In this document: positions 48,010 to 58,983 of the stretch, piece by piece
Numbering within the stretch: position 1 is the stretch's first letter
Layout: the number at the start of each line of letters is the position of its first letter
Source: Climacteris rufus
Taxonomy: Eukaryota > Chordata > Aves > Passeriformes > Climacteridae
Direction of reading: 5' to 3'
DNA: 64,000 nt
NCBI GenBank assembly: GCA_013398175.1
Contig: VZRZ01004227.1
Location: 1,401,302 to 1,465,301, forward strand
Made by a program: the position numbers and the translations under genes
Notes under the pieces: model-generated
Told to the model about the DNA's origin: nothing
What the model saw: the letters and a program-made list of their open reading frames with translations, nothing else
Databases searched by the model: none

Positions 48010-51000
48010 CTGGGGAAAACAAAAGTGGAAGACTGCCTCAGAAACCAGAACAGCCATGGTGCCCTTTACCACCGCCACCAACTCCACTGAAATTCCCCAG
48101 CACTGGGGAAACACTTGGAAAATCAATTATAATGCACCACGCCCAGACACTGAAGAGGGTTTATTCCAGCAGTAGTGCTGAATTTGGGGTTCACTGAGGT
48201 CACAACACAACAACCTGAGTGGTCCCTCACATCCAACACCCACCCAAAATGAGCATCTTTCTTCAGTGAAGATAACAATCAATGACCCATCCCAGCACAG
48301 GTGGAAAATACATTCCTGTGCAAAGGTGGCAGACAAACAATCCAAGAGTAAGTTGAAAAATCTGGTGACAGAGCAGGACTTGTTCCCAGGTAAGGGGTGA
48401 AATGTTCCCCAGGGAGCAGCTGCTGCTAGGCCACCACCAGAGCCAAGGCAGCCAGTGTGATGAGGGGACTGGGGCTAAATCTGCAGGTCTGGGAACATCT
48501 CAAGAGGTGTGAAAACTGAGGAAGAGGAGCAGAGATGAAGGCTGGAATGGAAAAAGCTGAAAAACTTCCTAATAATGCTCTCTGAGAGCAAGAGTGAGCA
48601 TATAGGCTGAGCTGTGTCCTATTAGCAACAGGAAAGGTGCACATCTGCACAGGCACATGCACATGCACTGAAACCCACAGGTTCAACATCAGAGCTGGTT
48701 TTATGGACGGAGGAAAAATGAGGTTTGATTTGGGATTTCAGGGAAGAGCTTTCCTTTAAAACAGTCAGTCTAGCACAGAGAGGGAAAGAACAGTGGCATG
48801 GGCAGGGTGACTCACCTCCACAATGTTTGCTGCTCAGGGTGACAGCACTGCATCACCCTCACCTGTGAGCAGCAATACAGGCTGTAACCCTGCACCTTCT
48901 GTACCTCTCCACGGTCCTTTTGGAGAAGACAGAACCCCACCCTGACACCAGCCCAAGGCAGAGAGGTGAAGCAGGAGCAGGGATGAGCTTAGGGCATTGC
49001 ACAGTACCCAAGCACCAAGGAGCCCAAATCTTGTGGGCAAGGGCACTGCCCAGCTCACCTTCCCCAGCCCTTCTCTGATGACAGCAGTCCCAAGGGATGA
49101 TTCAAGCCCTTCACAAAAACCAGGAGATTACAAGACCTTAGTGAAGTTTTGGGTCAGCTGCTTGGTTTCCCAAGCTCATAGCCATACATCTTGCCTCTGA
49201 GATTCCTCAGCCTTCCATTGTTTGCCCCCAAAAATTGCTCTAAAAAATCCAAAGCTTCTTTAGCAGAAAAGAGAGCAGAGACAGAAGGCAAAAGGCCCAT
49301 TTCCAAAGGGTCCTAAAACCCAGCAGTTCCGAGATGACCAGAAAACAGCATAGTCAGGCAAGCAATAGGCAGAGCAGAGCAAGGCACAGTGGCCCAGACT
49401 CCCCCTCGAAATGTTCTGTACTCCCTGGAGTTTTGTAGCATCTCCAGACTGCCTGAGAACCCCACAGCACCAGTGCTCCCCTGTGCTCCTGTGGGGCATT
49501 TGGGCACATATGAACTCATCACCTCCTGCCTCTGCTGGTGGAGGTGGCAGCCAGAGGAAGTCAAACAAAAACCCAATTCCATGTAAAAACTATATGCAGT
49601 TGTCAAGGACCTCGTCCAAAACAACCTTTTTGTTCTATTTCTTTTTCTTCCCCCAGCCCTGCCTGCTGCTGTAGCCAATGGGGACGAGATGGAGGTGGGT
49701 GAAGCATCTGTGGGGCCAGGTTGCATCTCCTCGCCCCCTGAGCAAATTCAACAGATGGATGTGCTTTGTGCCTGACTCCTGGATGTTCCTGGACCACCAG
49801 TACAACCAGTATAGCCCTACATGCCATGAGAACTCACAGCCCATGTGCTGTACTTGCCATCCCTGCACAGCACAGGAGACACAGGGGAGCAGCCCTACCA
49901 CGGGGTAAGTCTGATTTTATCACCTGAAAGCGAAATCCCGTTCCAGCAGCACATCACAGGTTTTGTAACACATTCTCCCAATCCCGGGGCTACAGGGGGG
50001 ATTTTACAGCCCCTGCCCTGCCAGTGAACATGTTTCTGACCCAGTCTCTCTGTAGGACCTGGATAATTCAGGCTGATTCCCACAAAGGAGAGACAGAAGG
50101 TGTAACTCCACTGTGAACGTGCAGGAGGGATCAGGGGCTGGGACTCTTAACCCTGCTCCCCAAAACAGGGAGCCTCCAGCTCACGGGTCAACTCTGCACC
50201 ATAAAATCAGACTTACCCAGTTGTCCCAATACAGTTTCGTTGACCGATTTCCTTTTCTCTGTCTTCTCAGGACTACTTTTTCTACCATCTCTTCCTTTCC
50301 TTCTTGGGTCATTTTTCTTACCCTTTGTCTTCTTCCCAGTTTGTTCTGGCATTTTTTAGAGAAAAAGGAAAACGCCGTGTGAGACGAAGCACCAGGGATG
50401 CTGTGGAGAGCAAATTCCCCTGGGGCACACCCCCGCAGTGGAGACCTGGAGCAGAGCTGCAAACAACTCCAAGCCAAAGGGAGAACAAGGGCCACTCTTT
50501 GGCCAGCTGTAGGCTCAGGTCTCTATGTTAAGAAAATCTGAATCCTGTAGGTTATATAAAAAAGAGGTTTTGGCCTTGGAGAGGAACTCAGCGTGGCTAT
50601 AGGAGCAGTCCCACTGAAGACAGGGGACTCACTGGAGACTCTGCAGCCGCTGATGTGCCCTCCTGGACCAGGGCTTTGGGCTGAGGACCCACAAGGGAGT
50701 AACCCCAAATCCTGCTTGGACATCTTCCAGGAGCCATGGGGACCTCCACACCTGGTTTTGTGCCACCCATCACCAACAAGAGCTTCTCCAGGAGGGATTC
50801 AGCTGCACAGCCAGACTGACAGAGCAAAGCTACCAGCAGTTTTAAAGCGACCTTGATTTGATTTGACCTTTCAGCAACAGTAACTGCTCGCACTCAAGCT
50901 GTGGAGGAGTGAAAAAAACCCAAAGTGATTTAAGTACATGAAGTAGGAAAGATGACCAGGAATGCCTATGGAAAGGCAGGGATCTAACCCTTACCTATGT

Positions 51001-54000
51001 AGACATTCAGCTAAAAATTAGCATTTCCTAAATGACTATGAACTTCTACTGGATTTACTCCTCTTCGGTAAACAGGACAAACACCCTATAAAAGTACAAC
51101 TTGTATTGCCAAATAAAGTACTTCCAACAGTTCTTACTTACTCTATTAGGCCATTCTCCCCTAGAAGTCCACGGTAAAACTATTAATTTTCAGAGGGGTA
51201 AGAATATTGCTCTTAAACCAAAATGTGGGTGGCTGATGGAAATGAGGCGAGAGAGGCAGTTTGTCAGTCTGGCCCATAGGCTGAGCAATGATCTTAAGGA
51301 AGAGATCAGTTTATTGTGTCAGCCAGCAGCAAATCCTCAGCAGACTCAGCAGAGAGGCCATGGGGTGGATGGGTCAGAGGGAACAACCTCAGCTCTTCCC
51401 CTGCTGTAGCAGTGGAAATGTACTGGGTGAGCAGGGCAGGGAATTTGCATTGCACCTGCCTGAGCCTGAATTAACAGAGGATTTACAGTCCTGGGGTTGC
51501 CAGCCAGGAACCTCTCCTGACCAAGGGACTTACAGAAAGAAAGAAATGCAAAAGCAAAATTGGTATTTGCTACGCTCCTGCCAAGTAACGGGAGGAAGGC
51601 AGACACATTTTTCACTTCGCTCACAAAATCAAAATCTAACTTTGTTTAGACAGCACAACGGGGCTAAAGAGAAACCCGAGCAGCACTTTTTGAAGAGGAA
51701 CCTGTCAAAATAGTAGCCGTGTTTCAAAGCCAGACAGTGTTTACTTTCCACTCTGTGCAAGAAAAATACAGGGAAGAGAGGAGGGTTCATTTTACACGGG
51801 CAGTTCTCACTGATTTTATTAAGAATCTCCTGCTTAAATGATCATTTGACAGCGGGAAAAATAAACCCCTCCTGTTCTGAGTTTTATGTGGGAGTCAGTC
51901 CAAAAAAACCTTTGTGCCAAAACCATCCTTGGAACAACCCCAGCAGATCTTTGTCGATGGCTACTGTAACAGCAGTTAAAACCTGGCCTCATCCGGGTGA
52001 AATAAGGGGAGACTTCTTCCTTTCTCCTAGGAACCCCAGGTGTGGAGAGCATCCTGGCCAGCAGCTGAGGGGGAGGATGCTACTGGAACCATCCCCCGCT
52101 TCCAAAGCAGTAAGTGCTCAGTAATGCTGGAAAATGCAGCAGTGAGTTATCCAAAGCTTTGGTCCCACTGGGTGCTGAGTATCTGTAGCTCCTGCTACAG
52201 TCACCTGACAAGGGAACTCCTCCTGAGCTCAGGACACTCTATGGACTGATGCCAAAAGGCACTCAGGTCCCTCATGTCCCCCTGGCATTGGAAGAAACCA
52301 GATGTCCAAACTATCTGGAGATCCCAGAACTGAATTCCTGGAGCAGGGCCCTTTCCCTGGCAGCAGAGACTCACAGGAGCTGGGTCCCACAGGGAGCAGT
52401 CAGTCCCTACTCAGGCTCAAGCAAAAAGGCCATCCCAGGACAGACAAGCAGCTCAGCTCAGTCAGTTCAGAGAGAAAAAGGAAAGGGCAAACGCCAGCCA
52501 GGTGGGGCAGGAGAGAAGAGCATCTGCATCACAAGGTCTGAAGTGATCCCTCCACACCATCTCCATCTGAACCACCCTCCCACTGTGGGTTTGTCTCTGA
52601 TCACTCACCTTTAGGCAGAGCAAACATCATGGGAACAGCAGCCTGGGAAGCATGGGAACAACTTGCTTTTCCTCAAGTACACCCCTAATGTTTTCAGGAA
52701 GGGCAATTGCACAGTGCCAGCACTGGACAGTGCAGAAACCCCAAAACACCATCAGCAGAGCCCCAAGACAGCTCCCCACCACTAGCTGGCATCTGCACCC
52801 CACTGGTGAGGCTCCTGGCTCACCTGCTCCAGCTTTCCCTGGGAGGAGTTGCCAGCTCCCACCCCACTGCTGCATCAGAGAGGGTCAGGTATGCACTGGT
52901 GGTTTGACTCCCCAAGGCATTTTGGGGAGCACAAGTCCCCAGGGGCATTTCCAGCTATCTAACACTTTGTTTGCAAGAGAGGTGAGCTTAAAAACCCTTC
53001 CTGACAAACTACCCTGTACTTGTCTCCTCCTGAGAGCTGCAAATGCTCGACTGGGTTTGCCCAGCTGAACTCAAGAGCATCCTGAGGTTTCCTGTGATGG
53101 CCCCAACATGCAGACCCTGGCAGTGACAATGCATGGTGGGTGGTGCTCCTGGCAGGGATGCTGCTGGCTGGGACAGCAAGGTGGAGGGTCCAGCTCAGGA
53201 ATAACGGGTGGGTAATAGCCTGGGTGCCAGGGAATGGACGTGCAATGTGGGGTCTCCAGGTGGTGGAAACAGCTGGGAACACCATTAGTGTCTGTTCAGG
53301 CTGGTGACCTTTATTGCTGGTCCAGCAAGGACGTACAGAGCAACACAGAGCATCACAGGAGGGAGAATTTACAGGAGCCACATCACCCCAGGGGACATCC
53401 CGGGGTCCTGGCCACTCCCATCCCCCATTGCTGCCTGGCTTTGGCCTTTGAGAGGAATTTGCATGAGCCTGAGTCACAGACATCTCAACATACACATTCC
53501 TCAGCCTCCAAAACTTCAGTCAAAGGAGACTTTTGTCAAGGAAAGCTCAGCCCAGACAGCTCCTGAAGAAACCCCAACCATGTGATGGCTTCAAACACAA
53601 CTCCAAAGCCACAAACACAACAACCGTCGGAAGCGGCTGCCAAAGCACCAGATGCTGCTGCTGGAAAAACTGTTCTGCAGCCACGGGGTCTGGTCTGCCC
53701 TGCCACCAAAGGGAAAGGAGGAGGAGGAGGAGGAGGGAGAAGGAGCTGTGGGCTCCAGCATTGCTTGTGCAAAAGGAAAAAAAGTAGGACAAAAGGAAAC
53801 CAGCTTTATTTCAGTTCCTTAATAAAAGTTGCCAGAGGCTTTGCATGCAGCAGCATGATCTCCACTAATGGGTATGTGAAGCAGGGAGCTGCAGCTGACC
53901 AGAGCTAAAGGAGCTGTCTCCTGGAGCAACAGACCCCCCACCAGCAGCTTAACCCTCGATTCTTGACAGAATGCTCACAGGCATCTGCAAAGAGCCTGAA

Positions 54001-57000
54001 GCGGGGCTGCTGCTCGGTGCCAGGGAGCCAGCTGCAAACCAGCCCCGTGCCCAGGGTGTGCCAGCTCCTCCCAGCACTTCCAGCTCACAGAAGTCACCCA
54101 ACACTGCCTTAGCATCCCCACCTAAGCAAACGTTTGGTCTTTCTGATTGATTCCCAGGGAGAGGAGGATCAAGAGGGATCTGAGAAAACAAATAGCTCCA
54201 GCACCCCAGTCACCCAGAGTCTGGCTTGGCTGTGTGTTCCTGAGTCAACACATGAACTGTGCCAAAATAACACATCAGGGGACAGGGCAGCTCTGGCTTT
54301 CCTGGGTACACAACTTGGCTTCAGAGGACGGTGGGGACAGTGTCTGTAAGAATGAGCTCTGGGGAGTGATACTGACCTGGGTAAAGATCTTTCTCAATGA
54401 GCTTCATCTGGAGATGGAAGATCTGCTCCTGCAGTTTACAAATGGTGTGTTTCATTTTCTCCCGCCTCGTCACCATGTAACAGAGATTTCTAACCTAGAG
54501 AAACAAAACAAACAGCGTCTGGTTTAGGCAGGGTCAAAGTGGGTTCCCTCAAGCCCTGTTCCTGCTTCTGCTGCCCAGGGAAAACCCCACTCCCTGGGAT
54601 TCAGTCCTCTTTACCTCACCAGCATCAGTGCTGCACCAAAACTCCCACCAGGGCCCTTTGGGTGAGCCAGGGCTAGCAGTGAGGGCTCTTGATCCAAACT
54701 GTGTGATACATATGGGGAAAACCAAGCAGCTCCCTACCTCAAATCTGGCCCTTCCATATGGTTACTCACACTTGCCCCACATCTACCTGCAAGTCACTGG
54801 TGCATTTTGTTCAAGAAATTTCATTAACTGTGGCAGTGGGGTTGAACAAGAAGACTTTTAAGGTCCCTTCCAACCCAACCCATTCAGTGATGATCTGAAG
54901 CACCAAACACAAACAGCAAAGCACAAGATGTAACTGCTCATGTGAGCCAGTGCAGCAGCAGCAGCTAAACCCTGCTCATCACACAGGGTTGCTGATAAAC
55001 ACCCCCAGCAGCATAAGATGACAGAGCTACTGCTGATACCCACTGGCACCTGGCACCTGATGAATTTCAGTGCCATGCTTCTGCCAGCCCCATGTAAGGG
55101 TGGCTGCAGAGCCAGGCTCTGGCACTGCTGCCACAATGGCCATGAAGGCTTTTGGAGCAAGCAGAGGCTCTCAGCTGCAAAACAGAAAATGCTAATGGCA
55201 GCTAACAGGATTTGACAGCATTTACTCAGCTTTCTGATGCTCTGAAAGAGCAAAGCTGCCTGTAATCAGGTAAGGAGGAGGTGGCCTGAATAGAGGAACA
55301 TGCATGGGTATGTCCACGTTCATGTGTGAACCTGATGTCTTTGATTCCTCTCCCTCTTCATCCTCACACCCCTCCCTGCAGGTATTTCCAGGCTTGGGGG
55401 GCTGTCCCAGCCAGCATGGTCAGGAGCCTTTGTGCCTCTCACAGTGACAGAGCAAGCCAGGACACTGTCTCATGCTCACCTTGTATCTGCCACCAAAGGC
55501 TGTGAGGGCAGCAGGACAACTGTGGCCAACCCCTAATGTTGTCTCACCTAAGGATAATTTGGGAATGCTTAGGAATACAGGAGAAAAAGCTGCTCCTTTT
55601 TATCTTTTTTTTTGGTTTGTTTGTTGAATCCCCTAGCTGTAAATACAAAGCAGGGAGTTATATACTGAATTTTACTATGTTCTCTTTTTTTCTTTCTGGA
55701 TTGGAGAAAACATAAAACTACAATTTCTTTATGAAGAAAACAACTGCTTCTGGCAACCTGAATCTCCAAGTGTTTGGCGGTATCTCTTCTCTATGATTTG
55801 ATATTCCTGGAAGAAAATATTACTTTAGCTTTGCTTAGAGACTGCTGGTATTTACCCACACTTACACAGCTCAACACCACCCAGTGCTGCTTCCTCAAGC
55901 CAAGTTTAGATGCTGGTGTGAAAGCCTGGAAACCACAGCTTTTTGTTAAAGCTAATTTAAACACCCAGTCCTTGGAAAAAGCTTTTAAAAATGAAAAGAG
56001 GGTTAAAAAAGGCCAAAAGTAAAACAGGGGGGCTGTATTAGGATTCGCAGGCAAGAGCTTTCATTTGCTGACACTGTGAAGTGCAGAAATGATAGGGGTT
56101 AAGAAGTGGCAGAGGGAATCACCATCACTCTGGCTGTGCCTGTATCATCTGCTCTCTTCTGCTTCCTCAACTCCTAGATCACAATACCATTATCAGCCCC
56201 AAAATCACAACCACTTCTGACAGATTAATTGCTGAAAACAGTAAAATCCAACATGATGTCCTGTGGACACCCTCTGAAAGCCACCCCTTCAGGCTGCTCA
56301 TCTCTGATCCCAATTTTATGTGATTCCTCACTATTTGCAAGTGAAACAGGGTGGCTGTGACCTGCCAGGTGCTGCCAGGCAAGATCAAATACCTGGGATG
56401 CACTGGCAACAATTGGATTTAAACCCCTATCACCCATCTGAGCACTGGACTTTGATCCAGCTGGTGTTTATTGTTCCACTCTTGGAAGCAGAACAAACAA
56501 ACAGCTCTTACAGGGCCAGGCAGTGAAACCTGGCACAGAGTTGCTAAGCAGAGACGGAATGCTGATGGGCACACCCCACAAAGCCTGGAGGCAACTCTGG
56601 AAAATGAGAAATCTGGTAAAACACATAGTTTTGACACAAAGAAATCAAAGAGATGCTGCCGTGAGCAAAGCATGGTACCCAGGGATGCACAGTGGTTCAG
56701 TGCAGCTGGAAAAGCCAAGCTGGGAACAAGGGGAAGCAGCAGGAGGCAGAGCAGCCTGGTTTAGATTTATAATATAGAGCAGATGAGGAGAAAAAGTGAA
56801 CTGAACTTGTCACCCTCAGATTGGGCAGCTGCAGCCTGTTGCTGGAGACCCACTAACAGTGGCACCAGCCCAACCCTAACAGAGACAGAAATGTGATGCA
56901 GTAAAGGCAGGAACAAAGAGGGGACAGAATGGCAGAGCAATGGCAATGATGACCACAGGGATGAAGGCTCACAGGACCACAGAAAAGAGACCAATAGCTT

Positions 57001-58983
57001 CAAATCCAAACCACTTTTACACAAGAGGAGGCTCTCAGGCTCCAGGACCCACCTTCCAGGTGGCTTGGGAACACATCATTTACTTACATGACACATCAAA
57101 GACGAGTGCAAGGAACCAGGGTGGGCTGGTCCAGAGCTGAGCCCCCAGCTGGACATGAACACAGTGCCCACCCACATCACCTTTCTCCCCACAGGTTCAG
57201 TTGTGACACAGAACCCACAGCAGCTTGGAGAGAGGGTTCAGGGACATGCAGCATCCCCACCATCTTCACCTCCCAGGGAGCAGCACGTCCCCTGCAGCAC
57301 CCTCAGCCCCCTGCTCAGGGGAACACAGCACCACATCCCTTGGATCACAGCAATGCTGTTTTCCTGCTTTCCTACTTCCTTGCTCCCAGAGACTCCCTGA
57401 GCCCTTCCATGGCTTTTGCACCCTGTGTAGGTGGTCAGGCAGGACCTGGGCAAGGACCATGGATTCACCCCTCTGTCAGGAACAGGAGAGAGGGGACCAG
57501 GCAGGGCTTGGGTTTTAAGAAGAGGAGGAGAGGGAGCTTGGCCTCTTTCTGCAAGGCTTGGCATCCCTGTCCTGCCTGTCCCTGCCCCACTGCTGCCCTG
57601 TGCTATGCCCACATGCCCCACAGCAGCAGCACTGCTGCACCCATCCCCTCTCTGCCATCTCACTCAGGTTCTGTGTGCGCTTCTTCCCCGCTGCTTCTTC
57701 CTCCTGCTGCTTCTCTCCTTCACAGCCATTCCTCCTCTCCAGCCTCTGCCCCATCCCAGCTCCCTGCTCCATGCAGCTGTGACAGCCAAATCCCCAGGCA
57801 GCAGGAGGGTGCAGCACCAAGCCCAGCCTGGGGAGCTCTGACACCACTGGAGCTCTGCTGCTCCACCAAGGCTCACTCTCACCCAAAATGCTGCCATGGA
57901 GGCGGCTGCTCCCTCCCCTGCAGATGGGAGGATTCAAGGATGTCCTGCACCACTGGGAGCTGCAGGTGCCTGCATCCTCTGGCCTGGCTCTGCCTTCGCT
58001 GGCAGGTCCCTGAGGAGCTGACCCACTTTCAGCAGCAGCACAGCAGGGGATGCTCAGTCCCACCGGTCCTGCTCTCACTCTGCCTTTCACTCGTCTTTGA
58101 TGTTTAATGTAAGTAAATGATGACGTGTTCCCAAGCCTTGCTGCTGGCAAGCATCTCAGGGGCAACACAGGTTAATTTTTTGGTTTGAAACTACTTAGAT
58201 AAAGTGGACATAAGCTGCAGCATCATCTGCCTCCCATCCACCCAGCCCTGCCAAGGCACCTCTCCCCTCAGACATTTGTTCCTTTGAACCCCCGGCTGAG
58301 ACCAACACTAACTTATTCCATCAATGTCAGTGTTTTGGCAGTAATGATGTACACACACCGAGCACTGCTATGTTTCTGAATGAAGATGAAAGAACAAAAC
58401 TGTCAGGGGAGTCACACTGAGTCAGGGGGAACAAGGCCTGTGCTGTCTGTGGGTGCCAGCACACACTAAGCAGCCCTGATGGAGCACACGGGTACTCCAC
58501 TGAAAGAGCAGCTGTACTCACCCTCTCCAGGTCTTGCCTGAGGTGCATGAAGAGCTTTAAGCGTCGGTAGAGAACATCCTGCTCCTGCTGAGCCAAGTTG
58601 TCCACTTCATCCGTTTTTGGTGTCAGCAGCGGTTTGTTGGAGTTCGCTTTCCTCTTCAGCTTCCAGTACTGGTAGACAAAATCCACCAGCGATTCGCTCA
58701 AGTCAAGGTTCTCCGCCACCTCCGAAGGCTTCACGAGTTCATAGAAGTCCTCCTCCAGCTGCTGCAGCTTCTGCTTCCGCAGCGTGACCTTCTCCAAGTC
58801 CAGCTGGGCCTGGTCGGGCTCTGGCCGTGCCTCCTCGGGCAGCTTGGTGGCCCCGGTGCTGTGCTCGAGGCAGAAGGACTTGAACTTCACCTCGTCGTTG
58901 TCGGCCAGGATGGTGCGCATGTCGAGGTTGTGGTCGAAGGCGCAGGTGACGTGGAACGCGGTGACGCAGGCGGGCATGGAGCA
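47138..58983 (-). CDS. JADE2: JADE2 (PHF15), partial: last four coding exons
   Basis: Exons 58983-58522, 54494-54377, 50345-50217 and 48009-47138 join in one frame (junction phases 0, 1, 1) and give 526 residues ending in TAA. JADE2 is the PHD-finger scaffold of the HBO1/KAT7 histone H4 acetyltransferase complex with ING4/5 and MEAF6, acting in the nucleus. The visible part begins in the second, extended PHD finger (CSMPACVTAFHVTCAFDH), continues with an acidic linker and a helical segment LRKQKLQQLEEDFYELV, then YWKLKRKANSNKPLL, a likely coiled coil (ICKLQEQIFHLQMKLIEKDL), a basic linker and a disordered C-terminal region ending DGYFSDAEMSDSD and VRMSILAS. The N-terminus and first PHD finger lie beyond 64,000. 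The C-terminal motifs fit JADE2 better than JADE1 or JADE3, and the SAR1B/SEC24A neighbours agree. Confidence 0.94.
47444..47473 (-). repeat. Triplet repeat coding ten glutamates in JADE2
   Basis: Nine GAG and one GAA codons in a row. A trinucleotide run within coding sequence, so length variation would stay in frame. Confidence 0.97.
48010..50216 (-). other. JADE2 last intron
   Basis: GC-moderate intron with no recognised exon, RNA or repeat family. A TGACTCA lies near 48808. Confidence 0.8.
50217..50345 (-). CDS. JADE2: JADE2 exon: lysine/arginine-rich linker
   Basis: A 129-bp exon, acceptor TTAGAGAA-side AATGCCAG|AACAAA, donor CTGG|GTAAGT, phase 1 both sides. It encodes EQTGKKTKGKKNDPRRKGRD, then GRKSSPEKTEKRKSVNETVL and GQLG. 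Dense basic clusters look like nuclear-localisation or nucleic-acid-contacting sequence (inference). SVNETVLGQLG leads directly into the terminal exon. Confidence 0.92.
50346..54376 (-). other. JADE2 intron
   Basis: No gene recognised. A GGA-rich stretch at about 53717-53744 is simple sequence. Many short open frames occur on both strands without family resemblance. Confidence 0.8.
54377..54494 (-). CDS. JADE2: JADE2 exon: coiled-coil segment
   Basis: A 118-bp exon, acceptor TTTCTCTAG|GTTAGA, donor CCCAG|GTCAGT. It encodes VRNLCYMVTRREKMKHTICK then LQEQIFHLQMKLIEKDLYP, with heptad-like hydrophobic spacing. The frame joins the previous exon as LERVRNLCYM. The TTAG just inside the exon is a second possible acceptor but would break the frame. 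Confidence 0.94.
54495..58521 (-). other. JADE2 intron
   Basis: Holds a short CR1 end at about 54835-54893. A 339-codon open frame on the plus strand (57088-58107) lies in GC-rich, stop-poor sequence and overlaps a 217-codon frame on the minus strand; neither is recognised. Confidence 0.75.
54835..54893 (+). mobile_element. CR1 LINE 3' end remnant
   Basis: TTTTAAGGTCCCTTCCAACC and CAACCCATTCAGTGATGAT match the CR1 3' end in plus orientation, antisense to JADE2. Confidence 0.85.
58522..58983 (-). CDS. JADE2: JADE2 exon: end of second PHD finger and helical region
   Basis: The acceptor is TGCTTGTCCCGCAG|TGCTCC and the donor GAGAGG|GTGAGT; 154 codons, phase 0. Zinc-ligand pattern C..C..H..C (CSMPAC, FHVTCA) then CLEHS. 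It is followed by LDLEKVTLRKQKLQQLEEDF, LVDFVYQYWKLKRKA and VDNLAQQEQDVLYRRLKLF, all close to mammalian JADE2. The linker after CLEHS (TGATKLPEEARPEPDQAQ) is more divergent. Confidence 0.95.

Noticed and set aside
47507..48197. Plus-strand frames of 134 and 218 codons
   Set aside because: Antisense shadows of the GC-rich JADE2 terminal exon.
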